Origin: Actinomycetes bacterium
GTDB taxonomy: Bacteria; Actinomycetota; Actinomycetes; Propionibacteriales; Propionibacteriaceae
DNA length: 64,000 nt
Direction of reading: 5' to 3'
Assembly (NCBI GenBank): GCA_023458095.1
Contig: JAEXAS010000021.1
Span: 62,001 to 126,000 of the forward strand
Shown: piece after piece, positions 25,530 to 36,516 of the stretch
Numbering within the stretch: the stretch's first letter is position 1
Layout of the letters: each line of letters begins with the position of its first letter
Position numbers and translations under genes: made by a program
Notes under the pieces: generated by a model
What the model saw: only the letters and a program-made list of their open reading frames with translations
What the model was told of the DNA's origin: nothing
Database searches by the model: none

Positions 25530-27131
25530 GTGAAGGTGTCTGCAGACAAGATCGCCCCCAAGCTCACCGCGCTGGGGGAGGCCGTTGCGGCCTGCACTGA
25601 TCGCAGTGCCCCCGATGTGGTGGCGGCTGCGGCGAAAGTCACCCAGAGGGCGACTCAGCGGGTTGCACTGAGCGGTGATTACACCGTGGTGGCGCTGGCC
25701 GGATCGACCGGATCGGGAAAGTCGAGCCTGTTCAATGCGCTGACCGAAACCGAGCTGGCCGAGTCGGCAGCCCGGCGTCCCACGACGTCACGGACGATGG
25801 CTGTTGGTTGGGGAACCTCCTTGCCCAACGATCTGCTGGACTGGCTCGATGTCGGACGACGGCACCTGATCTCCAGCGATGATCCCGGTTTGGCCAACCT
25901 GGTGCTGCTGGATCTTCCCGACCACGACTCCACCGAGGCTGAACATCGGATCACCGTGGACCGCATGGTCGACACCGTTGATGCCTTGATCTGGGTCGTC
26001 GATCCTCAGAAGTACGCCGATGCTGCGCTTCATGATGGCTATCTGAAGCCGCTGGCCGACCATGCCGATGTGATGATGGTCGTGCTCAACCAGATCGACC
26101 GGCTCAGCCCTGACCAGGTCAAGGGCTGTGTGGCCGACCTGCGCCGATTGCTGAACGATGAAGGGCTGCGCAGTACGCCCTTGATGGCGGTCTCCGCGAC
26201 CCGTGGTGATGGTGTCGTCGCTCTGCGTGAGGCGCTGAAGGGCACCGTCCGACGCAAGCAGGCGATGCTTCGCCGGGTCGCGCTGGATGTGCGCAAATCA
26301 GCCCAGGCGCTGTCGGATGACTTTGGGCCGAAGGCGCCGGGGAAGATCAACGGCAGCCTCAAGGAACAGGTCGCTGAGCTCCTGGGGGATGCCGCCGGTG
26401 TGCCGCTGGTTACCGACGGTGTGGAACAGGTGTGGCGTCGCCGAGGCACCCTGGCGACGGGGTGGCCGTTGACCAGTTGGGTGGCTCGGTTGCGTCCCGA
26501 TCCGCTCAAGCAGTTGCGCCTCGGCGACCAAGCCGAAGCGGAACACAGCCCGACCACGGTGAATCACACGTCCCTGCCGAAGCCCACCGCGGTGCAGACC
26601 GCGCGGGTGGAACAGGCCTTGCGTCAGTTGGTCGACCAAGCAGCCCAGGGCATGCCGTCGGGCTGGGTGCGGGCCGTCGACGCCGCTGCGCATCGAGACC
26701 AAGCCCTGCTGCGCGACGACCTGGATACCGCGATCGCGGGCACGGACCTTGAGGTTCATCGGGGTTCTTGGTGGTGGACGCTGATCACCGTCGTGCAATG
26801 GGCGTTGATCGCCGCGGTGGTCGGCGGTCTGGCGTGGTGGCTGGCTGGGCCGGTGCTGAGTGGCAACGGGCTGGGGAATCCTGTCGTGTCCTGGTATGGC
26901 GTGCCTGCAGGGCTGTGGGTCGCGGTGGGTGCCGTCGTGGCCGGAGTGCTGTTGGCGCTGCTGAGTCGGGTCCTGGTGGACCTAGGGGCGCGATCTCGTG
27001 CGCGAGCCGCCCGCAAGGCGCTTCGCGCCGCAGTCACGTCGGTGGCTGAGGAGCAGGTCTTTGCTCCCGTTCAGGAGGAGCTGGATCGTTACCACCGCGC
27101 CCGTGAGGCGCTGCGCGTCGCTCTACGCTGA
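25530..27131 (+). CDS. Second dynamin-like GTPase with C-terminal TM pair
   Basis: A 533-aa partner of the preceding GTPase. The P-loop is GSTGSGKSS (about residues 57-65), Switch/G3 is VLLDLPDHDS, and G4 NQID is clear (MMVVLNQIDRL). Two TM helices near residues 415-480 (LITVVQWALIAAVVGGLAWWL and LWVAVGAVVAGVLLALL) anchor it, followed by an amphipathic coiled C-terminus. It has no low-complexity tail, unlike its partner. GTG start 3 bp after the previous stop. Confidence 0.8.
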   Translation: MKVSADKIAPKLTALGEAVAACTDRSAPDVVAAAAKVTQRATQRVALSGDYTVVALAGSTGSGKSSLFNALTETELAESAARRPTTSRTMAVGWGTSLPNDLLDWLDVGRRHLISSDDPGLANLVLLDLPDHDSTEAEHRITVDRMVDTVDALIWVVDPQKYADAALHDGYLKPLADHADVMMVVLNQIDRLSPDQVKGCVADLRRLLNDEGLRSTPLMAVSATRGDGVVALREALKGTVRRKQAMLRRVALDVRKSAQALSDDFGPKAPGKINGSLKEQVAELLGDAAGVPLVTDGVEQVWRRRGTLATGWPLTSWVARLRPDPLKQLRLGDQAEAEHSPTTVNHTSLPKPTAVQTARVEQALRQLVDQAAQGMPSGWVRAVDAAAHRDQALLRDDLDTAIAGTDLEVHRGSWWWTLITVVQWALIAAVVGGLAWWLAGPVLSGNGLGNPVVSWYGVPAGLWVAVGAVVAGVLLALLSRVLVDLGARSRARAARKALRAAVTSVAEEQVFAPVQEELDRYHRAREALRVALR

Positions 27132-27294
27132 GTGCGGTGCCGCCCGGTCGGTGTCGGTAGGCCCGGGTTCTCCACAGGGCCCTGGATTGCTATGCACAGT
27201 TCCATCGCAGCCTGATCAGGACGCCGGGTTGGTGCACAGACTCTCCGCCAGGACAACCAGATCGCCCAGGGCGAGCACAGGACGGAGAGCAACG

Positions 27295-27732
27295 ATGGAG
27301 GCAGCGGTATGGATCACCGGCAATGTCGGTGGTGAGGTCGAGTTTCGGACCTTTGGAGACGATGTGGCCTATGCCAGTCTGCGAGTGGCCAGCACGCCAC
27401 GATTGCGGCGCGGTGGTGAATGGGTGGACGGCGCCACCACCTGGCTGACGGTGACCTGTACGCGGGCCTTGGCCGAGAACGTGCGCGACAGCATCAAGAA
27501 GGGGGATCCCGTGGTGGTGGTGGGTCGGTTGCGGACCAACCGCTGGGAGGATTCCGAGCGTGGACCGCAGGAACGATTGGTGCTGGAGGCCATTTCGATC
27601 GGCCACGACCTCACCCGCGGACACGGCGATTTCCGCCGGACGGTGCGTGCCCGCAATGAGGACACCGCTGACGTGGGCGAACTCATCCGAGCCGCCGAAG
27701 AGCGCGAGGACGCGGCAGTGGCCGTCGCCTGA
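27295..27732 (+). CDS. Short single-stranded DNA-binding protein (secondary SSB)
   Basis: A 145-aa OB-fold SSB. Recognisable parts are the N-terminal strand VWITGNVGGEVEFR, then GGEWVDGATTWLTVTCTRALAENV and KGDPVVVVGRLRTNRW. It lacks the usual Gly/Pro linker and the acidic DDDIPF-type tip that recruits repair proteins, so it is likely a secondary SSB (SsbB-like) rather than the replicative one. The start is ATG 27295 with GGAGAG upstream; longer upstream readings lack support. Confidence 0.85.
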   Translation: MEAAVWITGNVGGEVEFRTFGDDVAYASLRVASTPRLRRGGEWVDGATTWLTVTCTRALAENVRDSIKKGDPVVVVGRLRTNRWEDSERGPQERLVLEAISIGHDLTRGHGDFRRTVRARNEDTADVGELIRAAEEREDAAVAVA

Positions 27733-27791
27733 ACCGCAACGTGCGGCTGGGCGAGGCTGCCCTGATCACCTGTCGGCCAACGCAGCCCGCG

Positions 27792-27839
27792 CTTACCCCG
27801 TCGGCTGAGCTTGTCGAAGCCGGCGCTTGACGGGGTGAG
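27792..27839. repeat. REP-like hairpin between convergent ssb and ettA
   Basis: An outer 11-bp stem (27792-27802 with 27829-27839; one G-T pair) encloses CGGCTGAGCTTGTCGAAGCCG. The core TTCGACAAGCTCAG (other strand) is a motif found in dispersed palindromic repeats of many GC-rich bacteria. Its position between two convergent stops suits bidirectional termination. Confidence 0.65.
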
Positions 27840-27857
27840 GCAGGCTCGGTGCCGGCT

Positions 27858-29540
<1,683 letters not shown>

Positions 29541-29680
29541 GGCGATCATCTCTCACGGGTTGGAAGCGGCGCCCAGTCTATGACAGGACCGTGTCGGCCT
29601 TCACCACGACCAATGTCAACCGGTAGCGAAGTTGTCGTTGGGTTGACCGCAGTGCCTCGAAGGAAAGCCGTTACCGGATT

Positions 29681-29686
29681 GCTAGG
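29681..29686 (+). promoter_or_regulatory. Candidate -10 box (TAGGGT) for the frameshifted lipoprotein gene
   Basis: TAGGGT in GCTAGGGTCGG sits about 35 nt before ATG 29720 and just before the GAGAGG ribosome site. It argues that translation starts at 29720 rather than at an upstream in-frame codon. Confidence 0.4.
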
Positions 29687-29719
29687 GTCGGTTTCACCCG
29701 TTCAGAGAGGAACCGAGGC

Positions 29720-30302
29720 ATGTCGTCCCACCGTCTCGTCCATCATCGCCCTTCTCGCCACCACCGTCTTGGCGCTGTCGGCCTGCACCGCCGCACCAAG
29801 CCCGGCCCCAACTCCAAGCCAGCTATCCACGCCGGCCACGCCGACCCTTTCGGTGACCGGCTACGGCGCACTCCAGCTAGGAATGACCAAAGCCGAAGCC
29901 ACCGCCACCGGGTTGACCACGGGGATCAGCGGCACTGATGGTGCCTGTGGCGGCGCGGCTGACGGCAGACTGGCCGGGGCGCCGGCTACCGAACCCACCG
30001 ACGAGAATCCCTACGTGCAGGGCACGCTGTTCTTCTCGTCCAATACCGGCAAGTTGGTCGTCATCTCCGCCTATGGTCCGGTCGCCACGCCGGAAGGAAT
30101 CAAGATCGGCAGCACCGTTGCTGAACTCAAGGCCGCCTATCCCACCTGGTCCGGTGAGCCGGACGATGCCGGCAACCCCAGCGACTCCGGGCGAGGCTAT
30201 GTGGAGCTTCCCGGCGGCAAGGCGAGCTACCGCATCGTGGTGATTTCCGGCGCGGTGGTGGAACTGAGCCTGGATTCGGCAGCACAGGATTGCTACGAGT
30301 AA
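29720..30302 (+). CDS. Lipoprotein with apparent one-base frameshift after the start codon
   Basis: ATG 29720 has an ideal site (AGAGAGG) but is one frame away from the coding frame that runs to 30302. Skipping one base right after the ATG (the T at 29723) gives MRPTVSSIIALLATTVLALS then C, a textbook lipoprotein signal. Without the shift, the only in-frame starts are poor GTG/TTG codons upstream. The mature part (about 170 aa) holds two related halves starting GYGALQLGMTKAEA and EGIKIGSTVAELKAAYP, resembling BLIP/SmpA-like small folds, and four cysteines. Either a sequence error or a real inactivating indel. Confidence 0.65.
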
Positions 30303-30316
30303 GCCGCTTGGGGCGA

Positions 30317-33073
30317 TCACAAGGTGGTGGCGGTGAGCAGTTCGGCCAAAGTCACCGCTCGCCGTCCGATCAGGTCCTGCACCTGGTAGCGGCAGGAGAA
30401 GCCGTCAGCCAGCAGCACGGCCTGCGGCCCGGCGGCCTCAATGGCCGGCAGCAGAGCGTGGTGAGCCACGGCCAGTGAGGTATCGACTTGGGTCATGCCG
30501 AAGTCGCCGGCCAGGCCGCAGCAGCCATTGACCGTGACCACGTCTGCCCCGGTACGGGCCAGAAGAGCGGCATCGGTCGCCCAGCCCAGCACTGCGCGGT
30601 GATGGCAGTGGGGTTGGGCGACCACCCGGACGCCGCCCAAGTCGGGCGGCTGGTAGTCGGTGCGCGCCAAGAACTCGGCCAGCGTGGACACCCCGGCCAC
30701 GACCGCCTGGAGCCGCTCGTCGTCAAGAAGGTCGGACGCATCGCTGCGCCACACCGCAACCGCGGAGGGATCCAGACCCACCACCGGCACGCCGTCGGCG
30801 ATGATCGGCGCGAGCACGTCCAGGGCGTGACGCAACACCCGCGCTGCGCGATCACGCTGACCGGTGCTGAGTAGCGCCACCCCGGTGTCGATGCGGCCGG
30901 GCACCAGTCGTGGGGCGAAGCCTGCGACGGTGAGCACCTTCAGCATCGCAGGCAGGCGGGTGGGGTCCAGGTTGTCGGTGAACGGATCCAGCCACACAGC
31001 CACCGCCGGGCCGGTGGTGGGCGCGATTTTGGTACGACGCGCCGGCCGGGTCGCCAACCGCGGCAGGCTGCGGCGCTGATCCACTCCCGCCACCCGCTTG
31101 GCTATCGCGCCTAGCCACGGTTGGGCGGTGACCGCATTGATGAGGGGCGCCATTCCCGGAATGGCGGTGACCGCAGGCGCCCATTGGCCGATTCGGCCCA
31201 GGCTGTAGTGACTGCGCGGACGCCGCCGTCCGGAATACGCCGCCGCCAACACCATCGACTTGGCCTGTGCGATGTCGGTTCCGGTCGGGCATTCGCTGGC
31301 GCAGGCCTTGCAGGCCAGGCACAGTTCCAAGGCTTCGCGAACCGCTGCGGAGCGCTCGTCGGCGATGAGCGTGCCGTTGACCAGTTCCTGCAGAATCCGA
31401 GCCCGACCCCGAGTGGAATCCTGCTCCCTCCCGGTGACCTGGTACGAGGGACACATCACCCCGGTATCGGTCAGGCATTTGGCCACCCCGGTGCACCGGT
31501 GGACGGCCGCGCTGAGGGCCTCCGATTTCGAGGAGCCCACCGCGGCGGCCCGCAGATCGGCGTCCAGGGGTCGTGGCGCCACCACAATGCCGGGATTGAG
31601 CAGATCGGCCGGATCGAAGATCTGTTTGACCTCGGCAAAGAGGGCCAGGGCGGAGGCTGAGTACATTCTCGACAGCAGTTCGGAGCGGGCCCGCCCGTCG
31701 CCATGTTCTCCGGAGATGGAGCCACCGTGCCGGGCGACCAGATCGGTGGCCTGCTCCACGAACTGGCGGTAGCCGGCCACTCCGGCAGGGTCGGAAAGCT
31801 CGAAGTCGATGCGAAGGTGCACACAACCCTCCCCGAAGTGCCCGTACGGCAGCCCGTGCAGTCCGTGGCTGGCGAGCAACTGCTCCAGTTCACGCAGGTA
31901 GGCCCCCAGGTGGGCGGCGGGTACGGCTGAGTCCTCCCAGCCGGAATGGGCGGGTTTGGCCAGTCCCACCGCCGCCAGCCCGGCGCCGTCGGCGCGGATC
32001 CGCCACAAGGTGGCGGCTCGGTGGCGATCGGCGATGATCTCCGCATCGCCGGCCCCGGACGCGGCTACCAGCGCGTCGGCGCGCTCGGCCAGCCGGAGCG
32101 GATCGTCATCGGTGAGTTCGACCAGCACCCAGCCGTCTCCGCGTGGCATCGCGGGCACCGAAGCCGCGCCGTGTCGGGCGGCGATCACCGCCATGATGCG
32201 CCGATCCAGCCCCTCGATGGCGGTGGGGGAGAACGGCAACAGTCGGGGCGTGGCATCGGCGGCACAGGCCATATCGGGGTAGCCCAACACCACCATGGTG
32301 GTGTGCTCAGGTTCGGCGACCAGTCGCAGCCGGGCCGCAGTGACCACAGCCAAAGTGCCTTCAGAGCCGGCCAGGAAGGCCGCCACATTGAAGCCGTTCT
32401 CCGGCAGCAGGTGTTCCAGGCTGTAGCCAGATACCTGCCGAGAGAACCGGCCGAACTCGGTGCGAATGATGCCCAGGTTTTGCTGCACCAGCCGATGGAG
32501 CGCACTCAAGGTGGGCGAGGCGGCGATGACCTCGGCATCGGCGCGGTTCGCCACGCTGAGCCGCTCCCCGGTTCCGGTGATGGCGCTGAGACCCAGCAGG
32601 TTGTCGGCGGTGCGTCCATAGCCCAAGGCGCGCGCCCCGCAGGCGTTGTTGCCGATCATCCCGCCGATGGTGCATCGATCCAGGGTGGACGGATCGGGGC
32701 CGAACCGCAGCCGGTGCGGTGCGGCTGCTGCATTCAGTACGGCGGGGATGACACCAGGCTCGACAATGGCGGCTCGCCGGCGTGGATCCAGGTGGGCGAT
32801 TCGGTTCAGATCACGGCAGTCGATGACCACGCCGGTGCCGACGGCATTACCGGCGATCGAGGTTCCCGCGCCGCGAGTGGTGAGGGGTACCTGGGCCTGG
32901 CGGGCGGCGTCGACCAGGGCGCTCAGCTCTGCGACCGTCGCGGGCCGGGCGACCGCGGACGGCACCACCCGCTGCAGCGATGCGTCCGAGCTGTATCGGG
33001 CCCGGGTGCCGTCGGAGGCGTCCAGAGTGAATCCTGCCTTGCGCAGGGCATCCAGTCCGGTCGGGGTGTTCAC
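30317..33073 (-). CDS. FAD-linked oxidase fused to Fe-S/CCG domain (D-2-hydroxyacid dehydrogenase-like)
   Basis: A 918-aa fusion. The N-terminal FAD-binding PCMH-type domain (about residues 35-230, with TTRGAGTSIAGNAVG and GGMIGNNACGARALGYGR) is followed by the FAD-oxidase C-terminal domain (about 250-510). Next is a 4Fe-4S ferredoxin-like region (CLACKACASECPTGTD, with CTGVAKCLTDTGVMC before it), then a heterodisulfide-reductase-like Cys region near the end (PHCHHRAVLGW, NGCCGLAGDFG). The layout matches YdiJ/GlcD-GlcF-type enzymes that oxidise D-lactate or D-2-hydroxyacids and pass electrons to the respiratory chain. The substrate is not certain. It overlaps the marR gene by 4 bp. Confidence 0.85.
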   Translation of the reverse strand: MNTPTGLDALRKAGFTLDASDGTRARYSSDASLQRVVPSAVARPATVAELSALVDAARQAQVPLTTRGAGTSIAGNAVGTGVVIDCRDLNRIAHLDPRRRAAIVEPGVIPAVLNAAAAPHRLRFGPDPSTLDRCTIGGMIGNNACGARALGYGRTADNLLGLSAITGTGERLSVANRADAEVIAASPTLSALHRLVQQNLGIIRTEFGRFSRQVSGYSLEHLLPENGFNVAAFLAGSEGTLAVVTAARLRLVAEPEHTTMVVLGYPDMACAADATPRLLPFSPTAIEGLDRRIMAVIAARHGAASVPAMPRGDGWVLVELTDDDPLRLAERADALVAASGAGDAEIIADRHRAATLWRIRADGAGLAAVGLAKPAHSGWEDSAVPAAHLGAYLRELEQLLASHGLHGLPYGHFGEGCVHLRIDFELSDPAGVAGYRQFVEQATDLVARHGGSISGEHGDGRARSELLSRMYSASALALFAEVKQIFDPADLLNPGIVVAPRPLDADLRAAAVGSSKSEALSAAVHRCTGVAKCLTDTGVMCPSYQVTGREQDSTRGRARILQELVNGTLIADERSAAVREALELCLACKACASECPTGTDIAQAKSMVLAAAYSGRRRPRSHYSLGRIGQWAPAVTAIPGMAPLINAVTAQPWLGAIAKRVAGVDQRRSLPRLATRPARRTKIAPTTGPAVAVWLDPFTDNLDPTRLPAMLKVLTVAGFAPRLVPGRIDTGVALLSTGQRDRAARVLRHALDVLAPIIADGVPVVGLDPSAVAVWRSDASDLLDDERLQAVVAGVSTLAEFLARTDYQPPDLGGVRVVAQPHCHHRAVLGWATDAALLARTGADVVTVNGCCGLAGDFGMTQVDTSLAVAHHALLPAIEAAGPQAVLLADGFSCRYQVQDLIGRRAVTLAELLTATTL

Positions 33074-33528
33074 GTGCGGTCGACGACGGCCTGCATCGCT
33101 CGGCCCAAGGCGGCGAAATCGTCGGGGTCGACCACGTCGACGAGGGCCTGGCGCACGGATTCGACGTGGTCGGGGGCGGCTTTCACCAGGAGGTCGTAGC
33201 CGGCCTCGGTCAGCACGGCCCGAACCCCGCGGCCGTCGGAATCGCAGGGGACGCGCTTCATCAGGCCTTTGGCTTCCATCCGGCCCACCGTATGGGTCAG
33301 GCGGGAGCGCGACTGTCGGACTCGGCTGGCCAACTCCGACATGCGCAGACTGTGCTCGGGGCTCTCCGAGAGATTCACCAAGATCTCGTATTCGCCCAGA
33401 TCGAGGCCGTAGGGGCGCAAACCGGCGTCCATTTCGGAGAAGATCCGGCCGTTGCCGGCCAGATAGAGCCGCCAGATCCGCTGCTGCTCGTCATCGAGCC
33501 AGCGCGGCTGTGCCGAAGAACTCCCCAT
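33070..33528 (-). CDS. MarR-family regulator
   Basis: A 152-aa winged-helix regulator. Recognition region LRMSELASRVRQSRSRLTHTVGRMEAKGLMKRV and wing CDSDGRGVRAVLTEAG are typical of MarR. It is the first gene of a two-gene unit whose second gene is the FAD/Fe-S oxidoreductase (ATG/GTGA overlap), so it probably controls that gene. It is divergent from the acyl-CoA ligase gene 188 bp away. Confidence 0.9.
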   Translation of the reverse strand: MGSSSAQPRWLDDEQQRIWRLYLAGNGRIFSEMDAGLRPYGLDLGEYEILVNLSESPEHSLRMSELASRVRQSRSRLTHTVGRMEAKGLMKRVPCDSDGRGVRAVLTEAGYDLLVKAAPDHVESVRQALVDVVDPDDFAALGRAMQAVVDRT

Positions 33529-33716
33529 GGCCGGATTCTAGCTGTGCGGGTGCAGGGTGCGAGGCGATGCGGTCAAGCTCGCAGCCCGACCGAGCAGCCA
33601 ACTCTGACCGTGGCGTGAGAGTAGGGCTGCCTACCGCTGTTGCTGACCCCCGTCGGCGGCTGATACCCCTAGAATCCCTACACAGTCGGTGCTCGTCGAG
33701 TCAGGGTGCCGTGGAG

Positions 33717-35552
33717 ATGAATGAAGGTCTGATCGCAATGGAGCAGTCGAGCGAGTTTCCCAATGTGGGCGCCATGTTGCGTTGGCGGGTGGCGACAACG
33801 CCGGCAAGCGAAGCCTTTCGATACCGGGATGCCAACGAGAACTGGGTGTCGATCGATTGGGCCCAGACCCGCCAACGGGTCGACGTGCTGGCTGCCGGAC
33901 TGCTTGCGCTCGGGCTGGAGTCCGAGCAGCGGGTCACTATCGTGGCCGGCACCCGCATCGAGTGGGTGCTGATGGACCTGGCCATCAACTGCGCAGGCGG
34001 GGCCACCACCACCATCTACCCCAACACGGCCGGGGATGACTTCGACTACATCGTGTCCGACTCCGGCTCGGTGATCATGGTCGCTGAGAATGCCGAGCAG
34101 CAGGCCAAGCTGGATGCGAACGCTGAGACCGCCGCTCAAGTGCGCACCGTCATCCTCATGGACGGGCCCGGCGACGGTGACCGGGTGCTGTCCTGGGCGC
34201 AGTTTGTGGCCCTGGGTGAGGAGAAACTCGCCGCCGAACCAGCGGTCGTCGATGCAGCGATTGCCGCGACCAAAGCCGACCAGTTGGCAACCTTGATCTA
34301 CACCTCCGGCACCACAGGCCGGGCCAAGGGCGTCGAACTGCTGCATAGCTGCTGGGTCTATGAGGGCGTCACGCTGCGTGACATGGACATCATCGACTCC
34401 AGCTATGTGCAATACCTGTGGTTGCCGCTGTCTCATGTGTTCGGAAAGGCCTTGATCGCCGCCCAGATGGCGATCGGCTTCAGTTCGGCGGTGGACGGGC
34501 GTGTCGACAAGATCGTCGCCGGGTTGGGCGAGGTGCGTCCGGAGTTCATGTGTGGTGCGCCGCGGATCTTTGAGAAGGTGCGTGCTGCGGTGATGCTGGC
34601 ATCACCGCGAAGCGGCATTCAAGGCCGCATCGCCCGCTGGGCGTTCGCGGTCGGACGCGATTCCCGCCAATACCGCCTGGAGGGTCGCGCCATGCCGGCG
34701 CGGATGCGGGCGTCCTATGCGCTGGCCGACAAGCTGGTCTTCAGCAAGCTGAAGGCGCGCATGGGTGGCAATGTCGAATTCTTCATTTCCGGCTCGGCCA
34801 AGCTGAGCGCCCAGGTGCAGGCGTGGTTCTACTCCGCGGGCCTGCTGCTGGTGGAGGGCTACGGAATGACCGAAACCAGCGCGATCAGTTGCTTCAATGT
34901 GCCCGCCTCGCCGCGGTTCGGGACGGTCGGGCCGGGGCTGCCGGGCACCGAGATCAAGATCGCCGAGGATGGCGAGGTGCTGATCAAGGGTCCTGGTGTG
35001 ATGCGCGGCTATCACAACGATCCTGAGCGCACCGCCGAGGTTTTGATTGATGGCTGGTTCCACACCGGCGACATCGGGGTGCTGGACGAGGGCGGGTACC
35101 TGTCGATCACTGATCGCAAGAAGGACCTGATGAAGACCTCCGGTGGCAAATATGTCGCGCCGGTGAAAGTGGAGACCGTCATCGCGGCCACCATTCCCTA
35201 CGTCTCGCAGGTGGTGGCTGTCGGTGACGGCCGGAAATACATTTCAGCATTGCTGACCATGGATCGGGACAATCTGGCCAAATGGGCGGCTCGCAAGGGG
35301 CTGTCGGAGTTGTCCTATGAGGAACTGACTCAGCGTCCCGAACTGCGCGACACGCTGCAGCGATTCCTGAATTCGGCCAACGCTAAACTGGAACGCTGGG
35401 AAACCGTGAAACGGTTCGCGGTGCTGCCCACCGAGTTCAGCGTTGATGATGGTGGCGTGACTCCGAATATGAAGATTCGCCGCAAGGTGATCGCTGAACG
35501 TTATGCCGATGTGGTGGAGACTCTTTACGATGCTGACCCGGTAGTCGAGTGA
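33717..35552 (+). CDS. Long-chain acyl-CoA synthetase (FadD15-like)
   Basis: A 611-aa AMP-forming ligase that activates fatty acids to acyl-CoA. P-loop LIYTSGTTGRAKG, the A5 motif EGYGMTETS, the A7 motif DGWFHTGDIG and the A8/A10 region TDRKKDLMKTSGGKYVAP are all present in order. The start is ATG 33717 (GTG 33711 and ATG 33738 are alternatives; the ribosome site is weak). A TAGAAT box at 33670-33675 may be its -10. A thioesterase gene overlaps its stop by 4 bp. Confidence 0.9.
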   Translation: MNEGLIAMEQSSEFPNVGAMLRWRVATTPASEAFRYRDANENWVSIDWAQTRQRVDVLAAGLLALGLESEQRVTIVAGTRIEWVLMDLAINCAGGATTTIYPNTAGDDFDYIVSDSGSVIMVAENAEQQAKLDANAETAAQVRTVILMDGPGDGDRVLSWAQFVALGEEKLAAEPAVVDAAIAATKADQLATLIYTSGTTGRAKGVELLHSCWVYEGVTLRDMDIIDSSYVQYLWLPLSHVFGKALIAAQMAIGFSSAVDGRVDKIVAGLGEVRPEFMCGAPRIFEKVRAAVMLASPRSGIQGRIARWAFAVGRDSRQYRLEGRAMPARMRASYALADKLVFSKLKARMGGNVEFFISGSAKLSAQVQAWFYSAGLLLVEGYGMTETSAISCFNVPASPRFGTVGPGLPGTEIKIAEDGEVLIKGPGVMRGYHNDPERTAEVLIDGWFHTGDIGVLDEGGYLSITDRKKDLMKTSGGKYVAPVKVETVIAATIPYVSQVVAVGDGRKYISALLTMDRDNLAKWAARKGLSELSYEELTQRPELRDTLQRFLNSANAKLERWETVKRFAVLPTEFSVDDGGVTPNMKIRRKVIAERYADVVETLYDADPVVE

Positions 35553-36409
35553 GCGCCTTCACCAGCCTGGTCGACCTGCGTTGGGTCGACCTGGATGCCC
35601 AAGGTCACGTCAACAATGCCCTGGTGGCCGACTACCTGCAAGAAGCCCGGGTTCAGTGGCTGCAGTCGGGGGCGAACGTCCATCTGTTGGGGGAATCCAC
35701 CATGGTGGTCTCGCATCAGTTGGAGTACCTGGGGCCGATCGGCTTCAGCACCGATCCGGTGCGCATCGAAGTGGTGGTCGGTCCGGTGGGTGCGGCCCGC
35801 TTTCAGTTGGCCTACACCCTGACCCAGGGTGGTCGGGAGTGTGCCCGCGGGCGATCGGTGTTGTGCCTTTTCGACTATCGCGCCAATCGGGTGCGGCGCA
35901 TGACCGGCGCCGAACGGGCCTGGTTCGCCGAGCAGTCGATCGAGTTGGCGCCGATGCCGTCGCTGGGCCGCTGGCGGGTCGGGGAGCAGGCCCACGAACA
36001 CGACTTTCACGTGCGCTGGTCGGATGTGGACGCCTACGGCCACGTCAACAATGTTCGAGTCTTTGACTATGTCGCGGAGGCCCGCGTGCGCATGAACCCC
36101 GATCAGGATGGTCCGCACCGGATGGCGGCTGCCGCCGAGGCCGGAATCACCTGGATGGTTGCGCGCCAGGATGTCGACTACCTGGATCAGATCCTGTTGC
36201 GTCCGCAGCCCTACCGGGTGCGGACTGCGATCGGACGGATCGGCCGCACCTCGGTGACGACGGTGGCTGAGGTCGTCGATCCGCTCGACGGGCGGGTGCT
36301 GGTGCGGACCCGGACTGTGGTCGTCAGCGGTGATCGCAGCGGGCGTCCGGTGCCCTTACCCGAACTCATGCTGGATGCGGGTCGGCTGTGGCCGGCCGAG
36401 GAATACTGA
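35549..36409 (+). CDS. Tandem-hotdog acyl-CoA thioesterase
   Basis: A 286-aa protein with two 4HBT hotdog domains. Each begins with the same active-site helix: DLDAQGHVNNALVADYLQEA (about residues 11-30) and DVDAYGHVNNVRVFDYVAEA (about 156-175). It hydrolyses acyl-CoA. Its GTG overlaps the stop of the acyl-CoA ligase gene (GTGA), so ligase and thioesterase are probably made together, a pairing that could balance free fatty acid and acyl-CoA pools. Confidence 0.87.
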   Translation: MSAFTSLVDLRWVDLDAQGHVNNALVADYLQEARVQWLQSGANVHLLGESTMVVSHQLEYLGPIGFSTDPVRIEVVVGPVGAARFQLAYTLTQGGRECARGRSVLCLFDYRANRVRRMTGAERAWFAEQSIELAPMPSLGRWRVGEQAHEHDFHVRWSDVDAYGHVNNVRVFDYVAEARVRMNPDQDGPHRMAAAAEAGITWMVARQDVDYLDQILLRPQPYRVRTAIGRIGRTSVTTVAEVVDPLDGRVLVRTRTVVVSGDRSGRPVPLPELMLDAGRLWPAEEY

Positions 36410-36516
36410 GCGACCCGACTACTGAGCAGCCCGAGGATCCGAGGCTTCGGCGTTGTCACACCGCGGCGTCGCATGGCCGGTAGCCCGCACGGTGGCGTCG
36501 CTGGCGGGCGCGGCGG

